A DNA stretch of 64,000 nucleotides from SLRI01 sp964402505 (GTDB taxonomy: Bacteria > Pseudomonadota > Alphaproteobacteria > Geminicoccales > Geminicoccaceae). How positions within the stretch are numbered: position 1 is the first letter of the stretch; each line of letters starts with the position of its first letter. The notes below the pieces were generated by a model. The model searched no databases and had not been told where the DNA came from. It saw nothing but the letters and a program-made list of their open reading frames with translations. The stretch lies in contig CAYOCP010000023.1 of NCBI GenBank assembly GCA_964402505.1, positions 1 through 64,000 of the forward strand. Reading direction: 5' to 3'. The position numbers and the translations under genes were made by a program. Positions 62,791 through 64,000 of this stretch are shown in pieces.

Positions 62791-63960
62791 TTAGGGGCAT
62801 CTCACGCGTTCGTTCGTCGGGCGGGCCAGCCGCCCGAGCAGCCGGGCGGTGACATCGGCCCCGTTCATGCACGGCGGCGGTGCGGTGCCGGCCGGGCGGG
62901 CCAGCGCGGCACCAATCGCCCGGGCGAGGCCGGCCGCGTCGAGTCCGTCCGCCTCCAGGATCTGCAGGAGCCCGCGCTCGGCGAGCAGACGGGCGCGCAG
63001 GGCCTGCTCCGTCTCGCCCCCTTCCGCGTAGGGGACGACGATGGCCTGGCAGCCCGCCTCCAGCACCTCGGCCACCGTGTTGTAGCCGCCCTGACTGACC
63101 GAGAGGGCGGCGCGGCCGAGCAGCGACCTGAAATCGGCGCGCGCCCGCTCGACGACGAGCCCCGGGCGGGCATGCCGGGCCAACGCTTCGAAATCCGCCG
63201 CCGACACATGCCAGCCGACTAGAAGGCGCCACGCCGGCCCGTCCGGAACGAGTGCTTGCGCCCTGATCGCGGTCGCGAGCAGGCGCTCGCCGACGCGACC
63301 GCCACCGGCCGAGACAATGATCTCTCCCTCGCCGTCGGCGCCGTCCCCGGCGCCCTCGTCACAGGGCCGCGGCTCCACCACGTAGCCGGTGTGGATCAGC
63401 CTGCGGCCGAGCCGGGCACTCAGCGGAAAGGTGGCCCCGAAAGGCACGAGCGCCGGATCGCCGTGCACAAGAACGGCATCGAAGCCAAGGGCCCGCTCCA
63501 GCATCTCCGCCTCCCGCCCGGGCTTCCTGCCCTGCACCAGGATGTCGCGCACCGAGGCGACGATCGGCGGCCGCGGCACCCGCGCCCGGGCGGCCTCGAG
63601 CAGCGGGTCCAGCTCGAAGCGCATCTGCCGCCGGCCGAAAGGGAACATCTCGAGGAGCAGGAGCCGCGGCCGTCTCGCCGCGAACGCCTCGGCCAGCATC
63701 CGCGTCCGGCGCCCACGAAACGCCGCGTCGACGGGCGCACCCCGCTCGTCCAGGAGCCGCGAGAAGTCGCCTGCCGGGCATTGCACCGGCGCAAGCTGAA
63801 GAAGCTCGCCGCCAGCGAGATCGAGGCCCGAAACCGGCAGGCCACCGCTCGCCAGCGTGACCTCCAGTCCATGGCGGCGCATCGCCCGAACCAGCGTCGC
63901 GGCCCGCGTCAGGTGGCCGACGCCCAAAAGATGCTGAACCCAGAAGAAGACGTCGATCAA
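62791..63960 (-). CDS. Glycosyltransferase, GT28-like (MurG/UGT superfamily)
   Basis: The protein has 389 aa from a TTG at 63960 that overlaps the previous stop (TTGA). The N-terminal domain has HLLGVGHLTRAATLVRAMRR, the glycine-rich acceptor-side loop. The C-terminal domain has IIVSAGGGRVGERLLATA and LSVSQGGYNTVAEVLEAG with AIVVPYAEGGETEQALRARL, the donor-binding motif of the MurG-like class. It is a cytoplasmic or membrane-associated sugar transferase. Donor and acceptor are unknown. The overlap suggests an operon entering from beyond the window. Confidence 0.8.
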   Translation of the reverse strand: MIDVFFWVQHLLGVGHLTRAATLVRAMRRHGLEVTLASGGLPVSGLDLAGGELLQLAPVQCPAGDFSRLLDERGAPVDAAFRGRRTRMLAEAFAARRPRLLLLEMFPFGRRQMRFELDPLLEAARARVPRPPIVASVRDILVQGRKPGREAEMLERALGFDAVLVHGDPALVPFGATFPLSARLGRRLIHTGYVVEPRPCDEGAGDGADGEGEIIVSAGGGRVGERLLATAIRAQALVPDGPAWRLLVGWHVSAADFEALARHARPGLVVERARADFRSLLGRAALSVSQGGYNTVAEVLEAGCQAIVVPYAEGGETEQALRARLLAERGLLQILEADGLDAAGLARAIGAALARPAGTAPPPCMNGADVTARLLGRLARPTNERVRCP

Positions 63961-64000
63961 GCGGCTCGGGCGTCCACGGCGATCAACAGCATGCGCTCCA
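63957..64000 (-). CDS. C terminus of a gene extending past the window edge
   Basis: Only the last 13 codons and the stop are seen (ending ERMLLIAVDARAA). The TGA overlaps the TTG start of the glycosyltransferase. No family can be read from this fragment. The coupling suggests the same pathway, possibly another glycosyltransferase. Confidence 0.5.
   Translation of the reverse strand, partial: ERMLLIAVDARAA

Overview
The window looks like a scaffold piece of a chromosome from a high-GC alphaproteobacterium. A placement in or near Rhodospirillales/Geminicoccales is an inference. The lines of evidence are a GC-rich sequence with tightly packed genes joined by ATGA overlaps, the leuS-lptE-holA block with a DUF3576 lipoprotein, a short alphaproteobacterial porin, a stand-alone CbiX, and DUF3775 and TelA/XpaC genes. 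A run of 100 Ns at 16463-16562 marks an assembly gap inside a repetitive coiled-coil gene. I saw no rRNA, tRNA, CRISPR array, insertion sequence or phage integrase.

Layout. 1-7.1 kb is a surface-polysaccharide block: two glycosyltransferases, a Wzx-like flippase, an O-antigen ligase/polymerase-like protein, a methyltransferase, and an oppositely oriented beta-helix protein of the pectate-lyase-3 type. 7.2-11.3 kb is a complete polyamine-type ABC transporter (PotDABC). It is followed by an SLC13-type carrier with internal TrkA-C domains and a DsbA-like thioredoxin. 14.1-26.1 kb holds the most unusual part, two divergent operons. Leftward run a MotA/ExbB-like protein, a MotB/OmpA-like protein with a long coiled coil, a small membrane protein and a giant coiled-coil OmpA protein. 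Rightward run DUF3775, two tiny ORFs, XpaC, TelA, an SPFH protein fused to a GYF_2 domain, and a double zinc-ribbon membrane protein.

26.1-33.2 kb carries a CaCA cation exchanger, a TauE/SafE permease, a His-rich CbiX chelatase, a type II NADH dehydrogenase, a DUF938 methyltransferase, and a two-gene operon of diaminopropionate ammonia-lyase and N-carbamoyl-D-amino-acid hydrolase. 33.4-39.4 kb has cysD-cysNC (sulfate activation to PAPS), a 747-bp gene-free stretch, and a Wzc-like BY-kinase. 39.5-43.2 kb is a peptide-type ABC importer lacking ATPase genes, followed by a MocR regulator divergent from pyruvate kinase, another TauE permease, a UbiH-type hydroxylase, and an amt gene with a near-perfect sigma-54 promoter. 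50-53.3 kb is proVWX. 53.5-55.7 kb is an orphan pair of oligopeptide permeases. 55.7-60.5 kb is holA-lptE-leuS-DUF3576. The end holds a small outer-membrane-like protein, a porin with its own terminator, and a glycosyltransferase following a gene cut by the window edge.

How the genes work together. The clearest functional units are polysaccharide assembly (0-7 kb and possibly wzc), PAPS synthesis, compatible-solute and polyamine uptake, and nitrogen scavenging (amt, dpaL with carbamoylase). The candidate novel system is the divergent pair of operons at 14-26 kb. Its proteins suggest an ion-driven, peptidoglycan-anchored envelope complex next to a cytoplasmic-membrane stress module (TelA/XpaC/SPFH/zinc ribbon). 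Their shared function is an inference from layout.
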